From an uncultured Acidimicrobiales bacterium (GTDB lineage Bacteria > Actinomycetota > Acidimicrobiia > Acidimicrobiales > Iamiaceae): a stretch of DNA of 36,730 nt. Shown here piece by piece: positions 7,624 to 15,390 of the stretch. The notes beneath the pieces are model-generated. The model did no database searches. It was not told where the DNA came from and saw nothing but the letters and a program-made list of their open reading frames with translations. The stretch spans positions 1 to 36,730 of the forward strand of contig CALANQ010000508.1 of NCBI GenBank assembly GCA_937926025.1. The letters run 5' to 3'. Made by a program: the position numbers and the translations under genes. Each line of letters opens with the position of its first letter. Position 1 is the stretch's first letter.

Positions 7624-8510
7624 GCCGGTTCCGGGGCGCCGAAGCCCGTGACCTTCTGCGAGTCTGCGATCCGCATCCAGTCGCCCTGGACGGCGGCATC
7701 GGGCGAGCCCTGGGGCGCCTCGTAGTCCGGGTCGCCGGGCAGCACGATGCGCACGCCGCCGCCGTCGGCGATGACCCGGGGCAGGACCACCGGGACCTGC
7801 TGGATCTCCCGAGCCGCATCCAGCGCCTCGGCGGCGGTGCGGAACCGGGCGATGGCCTGGAGGCTGGCGAGAGTGGGCGGCATCATCGTGAGCTCCCCGG
7901 CCTCGGCTCGGGCGATGCCGTCGGCGGGGCGCAGCCACTCGTTGGCGATGACCTCGTGGTCATCGTGCAGCGGCGTCTGGTTGGGCGGGGCGGCGGCCAG
8001 GAAGAAGCGGGTGTCGTAGCGACGGGGCGCACCCTCGGGGGTGATCCAGTGGCTGAAGTAGTGCATGCCGTCGACGGCGAGGCGGAGCCCCTCCAGCCGG
8101 CACAGGTCGACCATGGTCAGCTGGCCGGAGTCGACCTGCTGGCGGTGGTGGGCCCACCGTTCCATGGAAGCGGCGTCGTCCAGGTCCACGAGCCCGTCGA
8201 GGTCGTAGGCCAGCAGCACGCCGGCCTCCTCGAAGCTCTCCCGGATGGCCGCCACCCAGAAGGCGAGGCCGCCGGACCCGATGCCGAGGCGGCGCGACGC
8301 GTCGGCATCCGTGCGGCCCTCGCACACCGGCTCCAGGTGGGCGTGGCGGTCCTCGGGGTCGACGGCGCCGCCGGGGAAGACGTAGGCGCCGCCCACGAAG
8401 TCCGAGTTGAGGTTGCGGCGGAGCATGAAGACCTCGAGGCCCTCGACGCCGTCGCGGAGGATCAGGACGGTGGCCGCGTCACGCAGCTCCACCGGCGCAG
8501 GGGCGCTCAC
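7620..8510 (-). CDS. NUDIX hydrolase (NUDT19-like)
   Basis: This 296-aa protein has a Nudix box split by a long insertion: FPGGAVDPED, about 35 residues, then REsFEEAGVLL, matching GX5E...REUXEEXGU. That long gap is typical of the NUDT19/RP2 subgroup, where mammalian members cleave CoA and acyl-CoA diphosphate bonds. The middle part (LRLAVDGMHYFSHWITPEGAPRRYDTRFFLAAAP) is also typical of this group. The start is GTG at 8510, which overlaps the FxsA stop as GTGA. Its own stop overlaps the start of the MBL gene. The pairing of a NUDT19-like and a LACTB2-like protein suggests linked clean-up of an acyl-CoA or nucleotide metabolite, but that is inference. Confidence 0.9.
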   Translation of the reverse strand: MSAPAPVELRDAATVLILRDGVEGLEVFMLRRNLNSDFVGGAYVFPGGAVDPEDRHAHLEPVCEGRTDADASRRLGIGSGGLAFWVAAIRESFEEAGVLLAYDLDGLVDLDDAASMERWAHHRQQVDSGQLTMVDLCRLEGLRLAVDGMHYFSHWITPEGAPRRYDTRFFLAAAPPNQTPLHDDHEVIANEWLRPADGIARAEAGELTMMPPTLASLQAIARFRTAAEALDAAREIQQVPVVLPRVIADGGGVRIVLPGDPDYEAPQGSPDAAVQGDWMRIADSQKVTGFGAPEPA

Positions 8511-9007
8511 GGGCGGAGCTCGCCGCTGGGCGGGTCTGCCTTGGTGGACCCGGTGGTGTCGAAGAAGCCGCCGCCGCTGCCGGCGCGGAACGTGCCGACG
8601 AAGCGGGTGCCGCCCGCGCCCGTGGAGCTGGCCGCGAAGAACGACGAGTACTTGCCGGCCTCGAACCGTTTGCGGACGATGGCCCGGAACGGCAGGCGGG
8701 TGACGGGGATGATCAGCAGGAACCCGAGGACGTCGCCGATGAACCCGGGCGCCAGCATCAGGGCGCCGGCCACCAGGAGCAGCAGCCCGTCGATGAGCTC
8801 GTTGCTGGGGATCCGGCCCTCGTTGACCGCCTGGGAGATCTTGGCCAGCGTGGCGTAGCCCTGGCGCTTCAGCAGGTAGGCGCCGAGGGCGCTCTCCACG
8901 ATGAGGAGAGCGATGGTCTCCCAGCCGCCGATGACCGACGCCACCTGGATGATCACGTACAGCTCCAGCAGCGGAGCCACGATGAACAGCAGGAACAGCC
9001 AGATCAC
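8507..9007 (-). CDS. fxsA: FxsA-family membrane protein
   Basis: This 166-aa cytoplasmic-membrane protein has the FxsA layout: an N-terminal helix (WLFLLFIVAPLLELYVIIQVASVIG), a second hydrophobic region (TIALLIVESALGAYLLKRQG), the conserved helix-loop NEGRIPSNELIDGLLLLVAGALMLAPGFIGDVLGFLLIIP, and a variable cytoplasmic tail rich in Gly and Ser. In E. coli FxsA is linked to suppression of F-plasmid exclusion of phage T7. Its normal role is unknown. The start is GTG at 9007, only 9 bp after the ArsR stop, and its end overlaps the NUDIX start by four bases. It therefore appears to be co-transcribed with both neighbours. Confidence 0.92.
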   Translation of the reverse strand: MIWLFLLFIVAPLLELYVIIQVASVIGGWETIALLIVESALGAYLLKRQGYATLAKISQAVNEGRIPSNELIDGLLLLVAGALMLAPGFIGDVLGFLLIIPVTRLPFRAIVRKRFEAGKYSSFFAASSTGAGGTRFVGTFRAGSGGGFFDTTGSTKADPPSGELRP

Positions 9008-9016
9008 GGGGGCAGG

Positions 9017-9373
9017 CTACCGGGAGGTCTCCCCGGGTGCGGCTCGGGTGTGACGCTCGGCCAGCTTGGCCAGCCGCCGGTCCCACGCGCCGCCCACCGA
9101 CGCCATCCAGCGGGCGGCGTCGTCGAGCGGATCGGGGGTGACGACGTAGCGCTGCTCCCGTCCGACCTTCTCGGCGGTGACCAGTCCGGCCGCCGCCAGC
9201 AGCTGGAGGTGCTTGACGATGGCCTGGCGGCTCACCGGTCGGTCGGCGGCCAGCTCCGTGGCCGTCACCGGGCCGTGCTGGCCGACGGCGGCGAACAGCT
9301 GGCGGCGGGTCGGGTCGCCGAGCGCGTCGAAGACGGCCTCGGCCCGACCATCCGACGGGGTGGGCTCGGTCAC
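9017..9373 (-). CDS. ArsR-type winged-helix repressor
   Basis: This 118-aa protein has a winged helix-turn-helix core: VFDALGDPTRRQLFAAVGQHGPVTATELAADRPVSRQAIVKHLQLLAAAGLVTAEKVGREQRYVVTP. There are no ArsR metal-binding cysteines (no ELCVCDL), so it belongs to the non-metal subgroup usually paired with SRPBCC proteins. GTG at 9373 is chosen because it overlaps the SRPBCC stop (GTGA). The upstream in-frame start would force a long overlap. It is probably autoregulatory through the palindrome at 9862-9879, and similar palindromes at the clpP promoter suggest a second target. Both regulatory claims are inferred from the sites. Confidence 0.9.
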   Translation of the reverse strand: MTEPTPSDGRAEAVFDALGDPTRRQLFAAVGQHGPVTATELAADRPVSRQAIVKHLQLLAAAGLVTAEKVGREQRYVVTPDPLDDAARWMASVGGAWDRRLAKLAERHTRAAPGETSR

Positions 9374-9831
9374 ACGCAGGCAGCGCTGTGCGCCGGGGCA
9401 CCGACCAGTGCCCGCAGCCGGGCATCCCACCCGGCGGCAGCCTCGACGGCGAGGTCGTGCACGGTGGCCGCCCCGACCGTGGCGCGGGCGGCGCCGACGA
9501 TGCGCTCGGTGACCACCACGTTGGTGCCGGCTGCTTCATCGGCGGGATCGGCCGGTTCCAGGGAGATGCGCACCGTGGACGCCGCCTCGGGGGCGGCCTC
9601 GTCCCACCAGACGAACCCGAGGGACCGGCCGGCATCGACCTCGGTGACCACGACCCGGCGCCGGGTCGCGCCGTCCACCACGAGCCCGGCCCCACCGGGG
9701 ACCAGGTCCACGTCGACGGTGTCGCCGAGCCAGCCGCGAAGGCCCTCGACGGTGGCGAGGGACTCCCACACGCCGTCCGCCGTGTCCGGCAGCTCGATCG
9801 ATCGGGTCACGCACGCAGCAGCAAGCTCCAT
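9370..9831 (-). CDS. SRPBCC (AHSA1-like) domain protein
   Basis: This 153-aa protein has the START/Bet v1-like helix-grip pattern of the SRPBCC/AHSA1 group: an N-terminal strand VTRSIELPDTADGVWESLATVEGLRGWLGD, the central strands VVVTEVDAGRSLGFVWWDE and TVRISLEP, and a C-terminal helix AAAGWDARLRALVGA. Such proteins bind hydrophobic ligands. When encoded with an ArsR partner they may act as ligand sensors or detoxification helpers, although this is not proven. The ATG at 9831 has GGAGG only one base upstream, which is tight. GTG at 9810 is an alternative. It is the first gene of a run that continues through ArsR, FxsA, NUDIX and MBL genes. Confidence 0.85.
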   Translation of the reverse strand: MELAAACVTRSIELPDTADGVWESLATVEGLRGWLGDTVDVDLVPGGAGLVVDGATRRRVVVTEVDAGRSLGFVWWDEAAPEAASTVRISLEPADPADEAAGTNVVVTERIVGAARATVGAATVHDLAVEAAAGWDARLRALVGAPAHSAACV

Positions 9832-9861
9832 GCCTCCAGCCTGCCCAACCAGCCACCGATA

Positions 9862-9879
9862 CGCAACCTGTTGGTTGCG
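9862..9879. promoter_or_regulatory. Palindromic operator upstream of SRPBCC-arsR
   Basis: CGCAACCTGTTGGTTGCG has perfect 7-bp arms (9862-9868, 9873-9879) around a 4-bp centre and lies 31-48 bp before the SRPBCC start. Read on the minus strand its core is GCAACCAACAGGTTGC. That core matches GCAATCTACAGGTTGC upstream of clpP at 14 of 16 positions. It is the natural candidate for the binding site of the ArsR protein encoded next to it. Confidence 0.75.
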
Positions 9880-9919
9880 GTGACGACGGGGCGGGGCGGC
9901 CATCACGCCGCCGGCGGCG

Positions 9920-11467
9920 TCAGGCCCCGTACTCGGCGTAGTAGCAGGAGTAGTCGCTGGCTTCGGGCGAGCCCACCAGCACGAACCCGGTGATGGGGGT
10001 GCCGTTGAGGTCCAGCATGGCCACCGCTTCCCGCAGGGCCCGGACCGAGGTGTGGCCCGATCGGACGACGACCACGACGTGGTCCGCCATGGCCGCCATC
10101 GGTCCGGTCTCGCTGGCGACGAGCAGCGGCGCCGTGTCGATCAGCGCCACCTGGCCGGAGGACCGGCTGGCATCGACGACGCGCTGCACGTCGGGCAGCA
10201 CGTCGACACCGCGGGACGTGGGCCGTCCGCACGCGAGGAGCCGCACCCCGGTCTCGGGGTCCCGCTGCACGAGCCCGCCGAGGTCCAGGCCCGCACCGGA
10301 GTGCAGGTCGGTGAGCCCCGGCCCCTCGTCGAGCCCGAAGCGCCGCTGGACCGTGGGTCGCCGGAGATCGGCCGCGATGACGAGGGTGTCGGCGCCCGCC
10401 TCCACCGAGGCGACCGCCAGCGACGCGACCGTGGAGGTCTTCCCGTCGCGCGGTCCGGCCGACACGACCGCCACGCACGAACCCCCTGTCGACCGCTCGT
10501 CGGCCGGGTCTGCCGATCGTCGGGCACCGTCGAGGAACGCCAGGTTCACGCGAAGGGTGCGGTACGCCTCCGCCGTCGGGCCCCCGAACCCCGCCCGGGT
10601 GAGCCGCTCCGGCGCCCGACCGCGCGGCGCGAGCGGCACCATCGCCAGGACCGGCGCATCGGCGATGCCCGCCAGCTGCTCCCGGTCGTAGACGCGCGGC
10701 GACAGGCGCTCGGCGGCGATGACCACCGCCCCCATGGCGGCCAGGGCCGCCGCGGCGGCGAGCAGGCCTCGCACCAGGGGTTCGCCCGTCAGCGAGAGGG
10801 TGTCGGCCTCCGTCCGGGCCGCCGGGCTCAGGCCGAGCTTCTCGTAGGACTTCGGCTGGCCCGCCGTCTGGATCTCGACGGTCTGGATCTGGTCGTCGAG
10901 CTGCGCGACCCGCTGCTGGAGGTCCTCCCGGCGGGCGGATGCGTCGGCGTCGGGCGGCGTGGCCTGCAGCGCGCCCTCGTTGGCGACGAGGAAGGCCTCC
11001 AGCTGGTCCTCGGCATCGTCGCGAGCCCGTTCGAGCGACCGCTTCTGGGCGCTGGCGCCACCGGTGCTGCGGGCGTTCATCACCTCGACGAAGGCGCTGG
11101 CGAACGCATCGACGTAGCGCTCGACCTCGGCGCCGTCGTCGCCGCTGGCCGAGAACGTGATGGTGAGCGACTCCTCGTCGATGGCGGTGCGGATGCGGCC
11201 GGCGAACGCCACCGGGTCGGGCTCGCCGTCGTCGTAGAGCTCGGCGGCTCGTCCCGCCACGACCGGTTGGGTCACCAGGAACGAGGCCTGGCGCATCTGC
11301 GTGATCTCCAGCCCCTGCCGGGGGTTGAGGGCGACGGCCTCCCGCGCCACCAGGCGCGAGGACCCCGACGACGGCGACAGCACGTACACCAGGCCGCCGG
11401 CGGCGAGGGGCACGAGGACCAGGAGGAGCCACCGACGACGCAGGCTTCCCAGGGCGGACGAGCTCAC
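9920..11467 (-). CDS. Wzz-type chain-length regulator fused to BY-kinase
   Basis: This 515-aa inner-membrane protein has transmembrane helices at about residues 13-31 and 232-252 flanking an extracytoplasmic Wzz/coiled-coil region (coil near 140-200). A cytoplasmic tyrosine autokinase follows, with Walker A SAGPRDGKTS (336-345), Walker A' VIAADLRRP (363-371) and Walker B ALIDTAP (441-447). The tail ends ASDYSCYYAEYGA, so Tyr506, 509, 510 and 513 form the autophosphorylation cluster. Such bacterial tyrosine kinases cycle phosphorylation to control polysaccharide chain length and export. The start is GTG at 11467, overlapping the polymerase-like gene by four bases. No flippase, glycosyltransferase or outer export gene is in the window, so the rest of the pathway must lie elsewhere. 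Confidence 0.93.
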   Translation of the reverse strand: MSSSALGSLRRRWLLLVLVPLAAGGLVYVLSPSSGSSRLVAREAVALNPRQGLEITQMRQASFLVTQPVVAGRAAELYDDGEPDPVAFAGRIRTAIDEESLTITFSASGDDGAEVERYVDAFASAFVEVMNARSTGGASAQKRSLERARDDAEDQLEAFLVANEGALQATPPDADASARREDLQQRVAQLDDQIQTVEIQTAGQPKSYEKLGLSPAARTEADTLSLTGEPLVRGLLAAAAALAAMGAVVIAAERLSPRVYDREQLAGIADAPVLAMVPLAPRGRAPERLTRAGFGGPTAEAYRTLRVNLAFLDGARRSADPADERSTGGSCVAVVSAGPRDGKTSTVASLAVASVEAGADTLVIAADLRRPTVQRRFGLDEGPGLTDLHSGAGLDLGGLVQRDPETGVRLLACGRPTSRGVDVLPDVQRVVDASRSSGQVALIDTAPLLVASETGPMAAMADHVVVVVRSGHTSVRALREAVAMLDLNGTPITGFVLVGSPEASDYSCYYAEYGA

Positions 11468-12834
11468 GGGGGCGGACCTCCGGTTCGGGTGGGGCGCTTC
11501 GAGCCGGGGACGGATGATCCGACGGATGCGACCGCAGGGCGGGGGCGGGCGAGCGCCGCGCCGAGGACGAGGATGAGGAAGGGGAACAGCTGGGTCCGCT
11601 GCCGGGCGAGGATGCCGGCGTTGGCGATGTTGGAGAACGCCAGGACGAAGAGGGTGACGAAGGCCGCGCCGAACGCGACGCCGCGGTGCTGCCATGCCAA
11701 CCGAGGGATGCGGACCACCGCCGGGGCGCGCACGACGAGCACGCCGATGAGGACGATCCCTTCGAGGCTGGCCACGAGGGCGAGCGGGTTGTCCGCCTGC
11801 CACGCGAACGGCCGGAGCATGACGTTGACGAACGCTGCGGGGAGGTCGGCGGGGCCGCGCACCGGCTGCGCGGCGAACACCGAGCCGCCCTGGGCGGTCT
11901 GCTCCACCGTGCGGTCCAGCCCCCCCTCCAGGCCGGCGTCGCCCTTGCCGAGCTGGCGGCCGACCTGGCCGACCGCCAGCACCAGTGCCGGCACCACCAG
12001 GACCAGCACCAGGCTGCGGGCCACGCGGTGACGACCGGCCTGCGCCGAGGCCCCACGACCCGGCACCAGGACCGCGAGCAGCGTCGCCCCGAGCACGATG
12101 AGCAGGACGTGCGGTCGGAGCCACCAGGCTGCGGCGGCGGCCGGGATGCCGAGGACCAGGCCGGCGCCGACCCCGCTGCCGGTCACCACCTTCACGATGG
12201 CCAGGGTCACCACGCCGAGCAGGAAGAGCATGAGCGCTTCCTTGCCGATCGACGACGGCCAGTAGAGCAGCGTCGGCGCGAGGAACAGGAGCAGGGCGAA
12301 CGGACGGGAGTCCGTGTCGGGCAGCCAGAGCCGGAACGCCCGGTAGAAGGCGACGAGCCCGACCCAGCCGAGCCAGCCGAACACGACGAACCCGATGGCC
12401 AGCGACGGACCGGTGACGGAGTACAGCGCCCCGAGGACCCAGGCGACCGACTGGCTCGACGAGGAGAGGCCCGCCACCCTCGTCCCCTCGAGGCTCCAGA
12501 CGCCCTCGTGGATCGACGCGCCGAGCAGCGCGGCGGACCGGTGGTACACGAAGGCGTCGGCGGACCCCTCGTAGACGTCGGACGCCACCACGTAGCGGGC
12601 GAACGTGCCCACCAGCTTGAGCACCAGGCCGCCGGTGAGGATGACCGGGAGGGAGCGCACGTCGGAGCGGGCGGCCGTGGACACGATGAGGGCGACGGTG
12701 GCAGCGACGATGGCACCCGCCACCGCGAGCGGCCCCCAGAGACCGACCACGCTGGCCCAGCCGAGGCGCGACGCACCGACCACGACCGCCACGATCACGA
12801 CCCCGGCGACGACGTTCCGGGCGGGGCCGATCAC
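11464..12834 (-). CDS. Multi-pass membrane protein, probable polysaccharide polymerase-like
   Basis: This 456-aa, very hydrophobic protein has roughly ten or more predicted membrane helices. A large extracytoplasmic-looking loop, VASDVYEGSADAFVYHRSAALLGASIHEGVW, follows the first helices. The segment LLYWPSSIGKEALMLFLLGVVTLAIVKV resembles the W-P-S-[SA]-[IL]-G-K motif seen in Wzy/EpsG-like proteins of exopolysaccharide loci. The short C-terminal tail is basic and Pro-rich. Together with the coupled Wzz/BY-kinase downstream (GTGA overlap) this suggests a repeat-unit polymerase. The assignment rests on topology, one motif and context. An O-antigen ligase-like or glycosyltransferase role cannot be excluded. 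The start is GTG 12834, 23 bp after the PqqD-NHL stop. Confidence 0.68.
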   Translation of the reverse strand: MIGPARNVVAGVVIVAVVVGASRLGWASVVGLWGPLAVAGAIVAATVALIVSTAARSDVRSLPVILTGGLVLKLVGTFARYVVASDVYEGSADAFVYHRSAALLGASIHEGVWSLEGTRVAGLSSSSQSVAWVLGALYSVTGPSLAIGFVVFGWLGWVGLVAFYRAFRLWLPDTDSRPFALLLFLAPTLLYWPSSIGKEALMLFLLGVVTLAIVKVVTGSGVGAGLVLGIPAAAAAWWLRPHVLLIVLGATLLAVLVPGRGASAQAGRHRVARSLVLVLVVPALVLAVGQVGRQLGKGDAGLEGGLDRTVEQTAQGGSVFAAQPVRGPADLPAAFVNVMLRPFAWQADNPLALVASLEGIVLIGVLVVRAPAVVRIPRLAWQHRGVAFGAAFVTLFVLAFSNIANAGILARQRTQLFPFLILVLGAALARPRPAVASVGSSVPGSKRPTRTGGPPP

Positions 12835-12857
12835 GCGTGCGACGGGGACCGCTGCGC

Positions 12858-14279
12858 TCAGGAGACGGCCCGCACGGCGTTGTTGGCGCTGTCGGCCACG
12901 TAGACCACGGACCCGTCCGGCGAGACCGCCAACCCCGTCGGCCCGTTGAACTGCGTGGTGCCGGTCCTGCCGTTGGTGCCGTCGACCAGCCCGGACCCAC
13001 CGTTGCCGGCGAGGGTGGAGGTGGCGCCGGTCGCCACGTCGACGCTGCGGATCCGGCTGGCCTCGAAGTCCGCGACGTAGAGCACGGAGCCGTCCGGAGC
13101 GATCGCCACGCCGAACGGGAAGGCCAACTGCGTCGTGCCCGACGCTCCCCCGGTTCCATCGGCGTCGCCGTAGACCCCGCTGCCCGTCAGGGTGGCGGTA
13201 TCGCCCGTGTTCACATCGACGGTGCGGATCCGCCTGTTGGTGCTGTCGACGACGTACAGGGTGCCGCCATCAGGCGAGACGGCGATGCCCGAGGGCTGGG
13301 CGAACTGGGCCGATCCGGCGCGCCCGCCGGTGCCGTCGGCGTACCCCGCGGTGCCGTTGCCGGCCAGGGTGTTGGTGATGCCGGTGGCCACGTCGACGCT
13401 GCGGATCCGGTGGTTGTTGGCATCGGCGACGTAGATGGTGGAGCCATCGGGCGAGACGACCAGCCCGATCGGCTGACGGAACCGGGTGGTGCCGCTCGCC
13501 CCACCGGTGCCGTCGACATCGCCGTACACGCCATCGCCCGAGACCGTGGTGGTGGCCCCGGTGGCGAGGTCGACGGCTCGGATCCGGAAGTTGAAGCTGT
13601 CGGCCACGTAGAGCGTGGCGCCATCGGGCGAGAGGGCGACCCCCTCCGGGGACGCGAACTGGGCGGTGCCGGTGCTGCCGCCGGTGCCGTCTGCGAAGCC
13701 CGGGGTGCCGTTCCCGGCGAGCGTGGTCACCGTCCCCGAGGCCACGTCCAGAGCGGCGATCCGGTTGTTGGCGGCGTCCGCCACGTAGATGGTGGCCCCG
13801 TCGGCCGAGACGACCACGCCGTACGGGTAGAAGAAGCCGGTCGACAGGGTGGTGGTGCTGCCGCCCAGGGAGAGCGCGGCGGCGGGAGCGGGCGCGAGGA
13901 CCGACCAGATCCCGCCGCCCAGCACCGCAGCCGATGCACCGGCGCCGGCAGCCAGCACCGTGCGACGGTCGATCCGCCCCGCCGTGCGGTCGGCGTCAGC
14001 AGGAGCGCCTCGGGTGACCAGTCCGGCGGCGGTGAGCGACGAGACCACCGCGGCGGTGGCCTCCGTGGTGAGCGGTCGCCCGAGGGCGGCGCTGGCCGCA
14101 TCGGCCAGGGCGGCACCGTCGCGACGACCGTCGACCGCGGCCAGGACCGCGGCGGCGACGGGTTCGAGCGCGTGGGTGGCCGTGGTGGCCGGGTCGTACA
14201 CCACGGCCTCGTCGCCGACGGTCCGGACCGCCAGGCCGGGCACGGTCGCGGGTGCGGGGTGCGGGTCTTCGCTGGCCAT
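12858..14279 (-). CDS. PqqD-domain / Tat-like anchor / NHL-repeat propeller fusion
   Basis: This 473-aa protein has three parts. Residues ~16-90 (AVRTVGDEAVVYDPATTATHALEPVAAAVLAAVDGRRDG...LTAAGLVTR) match the PqqD fold, the peptide-binding fold of RiPP recognition elements. Residues ~103-135 contain IDRRTVLAAG and a long Ala/Gly hydrophobic stretch, like a twin-arginine signal or anchor placed internally. Residues ~148-473 are five full 59-residue repeats and a sixth partial one, each with [S/A]PDG...[IL]YVAD...N.RI..VD.ATG, typical of an NHL six-bladed propeller. The expected topology is PqqD inside and propeller outside. GAGGAGGG just upstream supports ATG 14279. Neighbours are an HPr-kinase-like protein and a nucleotidyltransferase on one side and polymer-assembly proteins on the other. 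Confidence 0.85.
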   Translation of the reverse strand: MASEDPHPAPATVPGLAVRTVGDEAVVYDPATTATHALEPVAAAVLAAVDGRRDGAALADAASAALGRPLTTEATAAVVSSLTAAGLVTRGAPADADRTAGRIDRRTVLAAGAGASAAVLGGGIWSVLAPAPAAALSLGGSTTTLSTGFFYPYGVVVSADGATIYVADAANNRIAALDVASGTVTTLAGNGTPGFADGTGGSTGTAQFASPEGVALSPDGATLYVADSFNFRIRAVDLATGATTTVSGDGVYGDVDGTGGASGTTRFRQPIGLVVSPDGSTIYVADANNHRIRSVDVATGITNTLAGNGTAGYADGTGGRAGSAQFAQPSGIAVSPDGGTLYVVDSTNRRIRTVDVNTGDTATLTGSGVYGDADGTGGASGTTQLAFPFGVAIAPDGSVLYVADFEASRIRSVDVATGATSTLAGNGGSGLVDGTNGRTGTTQFNGPTGLAVSPDGSVVYVADSANNAVRAVS

Positions 14280-14463
14280 GAGCCCTCCTCGGGCGATCCA
14301 GCCGCTCCACCACCCGCGGGGTGGAGTCGGTCATGTGTTTGTGGGTGTGCTCGTGTGGTGTCCAGTCAGCACCGGTGCAAACGACAGGAGCCTATCCTTT
14401 TCGGACCTTCTTTGGGCAAACCATGATGTCCGATGCTGTCCCCTGCGGCCCGAGGCGGCCGCA
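14280..14463. other. Intergenic region between nucleotidyltransferase and PqqD-NHL genes
   Basis: This 184-bp gap interrupts an otherwise tight minus-strand cluster and contains an AT-richer pocket at about 14330-14440. On the minus strand TTGCCC, 17 bases later GATAGG, offers a weak -35/-10 pair near 14391-14419, so the PqqD-NHL gene may have its own promoter. I looked here for a modifiable peptide gene. Only a 10-codon minus-strand ORF (near 14425) and a plus-strand ORF at 14333-14575 exist, and neither is convincing. Confidence 0.4.
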
Positions 14464-15390
14464 TCAGGCGCGGCGCGGCCCGGGGCCACGAGCGCCTCGG
14501 ACCAGCCGGACCGGGCGCAGGAGCGGCGCCAGCCGACGGATCCGGACCGCTCGCGAACGGCCGGCGGTCGGGTGAGCAGCGCGGTACGCAGCAGGCGGGA
14601 GCACCTTCTCCTTCGCGAGCAGGAGACCCTCGATGCCCGGCGCCTCCAGCACCTCGGCCAAGAAGCGGGTGACCTCGCTGCTCCGGTCGTACTCCCACCG
14701 CATCGCCAGCGGCGCGGCGCAGGACAGGCCGAGGCGACCGGCGAGGCTCCTCCCACGGGGATGGCGCCCGAGCAGGGCTCCCATCGTCGAGGAGAGCCCG
14801 AGCTCGGCGGCCAGGTCGGCGGCGCAGCGCCAGGTGGCCAGGGGCACGGCGTCCAGCGCGACGGTGAGGTCACCCCAGGCCCGGGTGCCGGGCGCGTCCT
14901 TGGGTCGGACGTGCAGCACCACGTGGAGCGCCCGGAACGCCAGGCCCGGGACGGCCACCCGCTCGCCGAGCAGGCCGATGGACGCGGCGGGACACCGGGC
15001 CGCGCTCCACAGCCGATCCGGGGCCACCCGCTCCGCCCCGTGGATGCTGCGGGGCAGATCGACCGCGACGCCGTCGCGCCCTCGGAACCAGGTGGCGGCA
15101 TGGCGGGGACGGCCATGGGGGAGCACCCCATCGAAGGGCCGGGTGCAGGTGAAGCCGATCCCCTCGAGCACCCGCTGGGCATCGCCCGTGCGGTGCGAGG
15201 GGACCAGCAGATCGACATCGACGTAGGGCCGCCGGTTGCGGTCACCGCCGAAGAGCCACTCGGTGAGCACCGGGCCCTTGAGCAGCAGCGACGGCACCGA
15301 GTCGATGTCGAGGGCCCGGATCACCTCGACGGCGGCGTGGTCGATCCGGAGGCAGTTCGCCGCGTCGCGCGTCACCGTCCGCTCAGGCAC
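14464..15390 (-). CDS. Nucleotidyltransferase family protein (NTP_transf_5-like)
   Basis: This 308-aa protein has the core of the uncharacterised nucleotidyltransferase family PF14907: SLLLKGPVLTEWLFGGDRNRRPYVDVDLLVPSHRTGDAQRVLEGIGF. KGP (residues 38-40) and the metal-binding DVD (58-60) stand where the family has KG...R.Y.DIDLLV. The rest is helical with many Arg and Trp residues and a very basic C terminus. This family is often encoded with HPr-kinase-like and PqqD proteins. The reaction is unproven, and nucleotidyl transfer to a protein, peptide or sugar is possible. Tandem GTG codons at 15393 and 15390 are both possible starts, overlapping the kinase stop by 11 or 8 bp. Confidence 0.85.
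   Translation of the reverse strand: MPERTVTRDAANCLRIDHAAVEVIRALDIDSVPSLLLKGPVLTEWLFGGDRNRRPYVDVDLLVPSHRTGDAQRVLEGIGFTCTRPFDGVLPHGRPRHAATWFRGRDGVAVDLPRSIHGAERVAPDRLWSAARCPAASIGLLGERVAVPGLAFRALHVVLHVRPKDAPGTRAWGDLTVALDAVPLATWRCAADLAAELGLSSTMGALLGRHPRGRSLAGRLGLSCAAPLAMRWEYDRSSEVTRFLAEVLEAPGIEGLLLAKEKVLPPAAYRAAHPTAGRSRAVRIRRLAPLLRPVRLVRGARGPGPRRA

Noticed and set aside
9017..9373. Metal-sensing ArsR/SmtB repressor
   Set aside because: No cysteine or histidine metal-site motif is present. The partner is an SRPBCC protein, not a metal transporter.
12880..13830. Regular repeats that could suggest a CRISPR-like or satellite array
   Set aside because: The 177-bp period is in frame and encodes NHL propeller blades.
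14396..14428. 10-codon minus-strand ORF (MVCPKKVRKG) between nucleotidyltransferase and PqqD-NHL genes
   Set aside because: Too short, no well-placed ribosome binding site, and it overlaps the proposed promoter.
14333..14575. Plus-strand ORF starting MCLWVCSCGVQSAP with GGAG upstream, as a possible small peptide of the PqqD/HprK-like system
   Set aside because: It runs about 110 bp antisense into the nucleotidyltransferase, turns into Arg/Pro-rich shadow sequence, and shows no leader/core layout. Interesting only if conserved in relatives.
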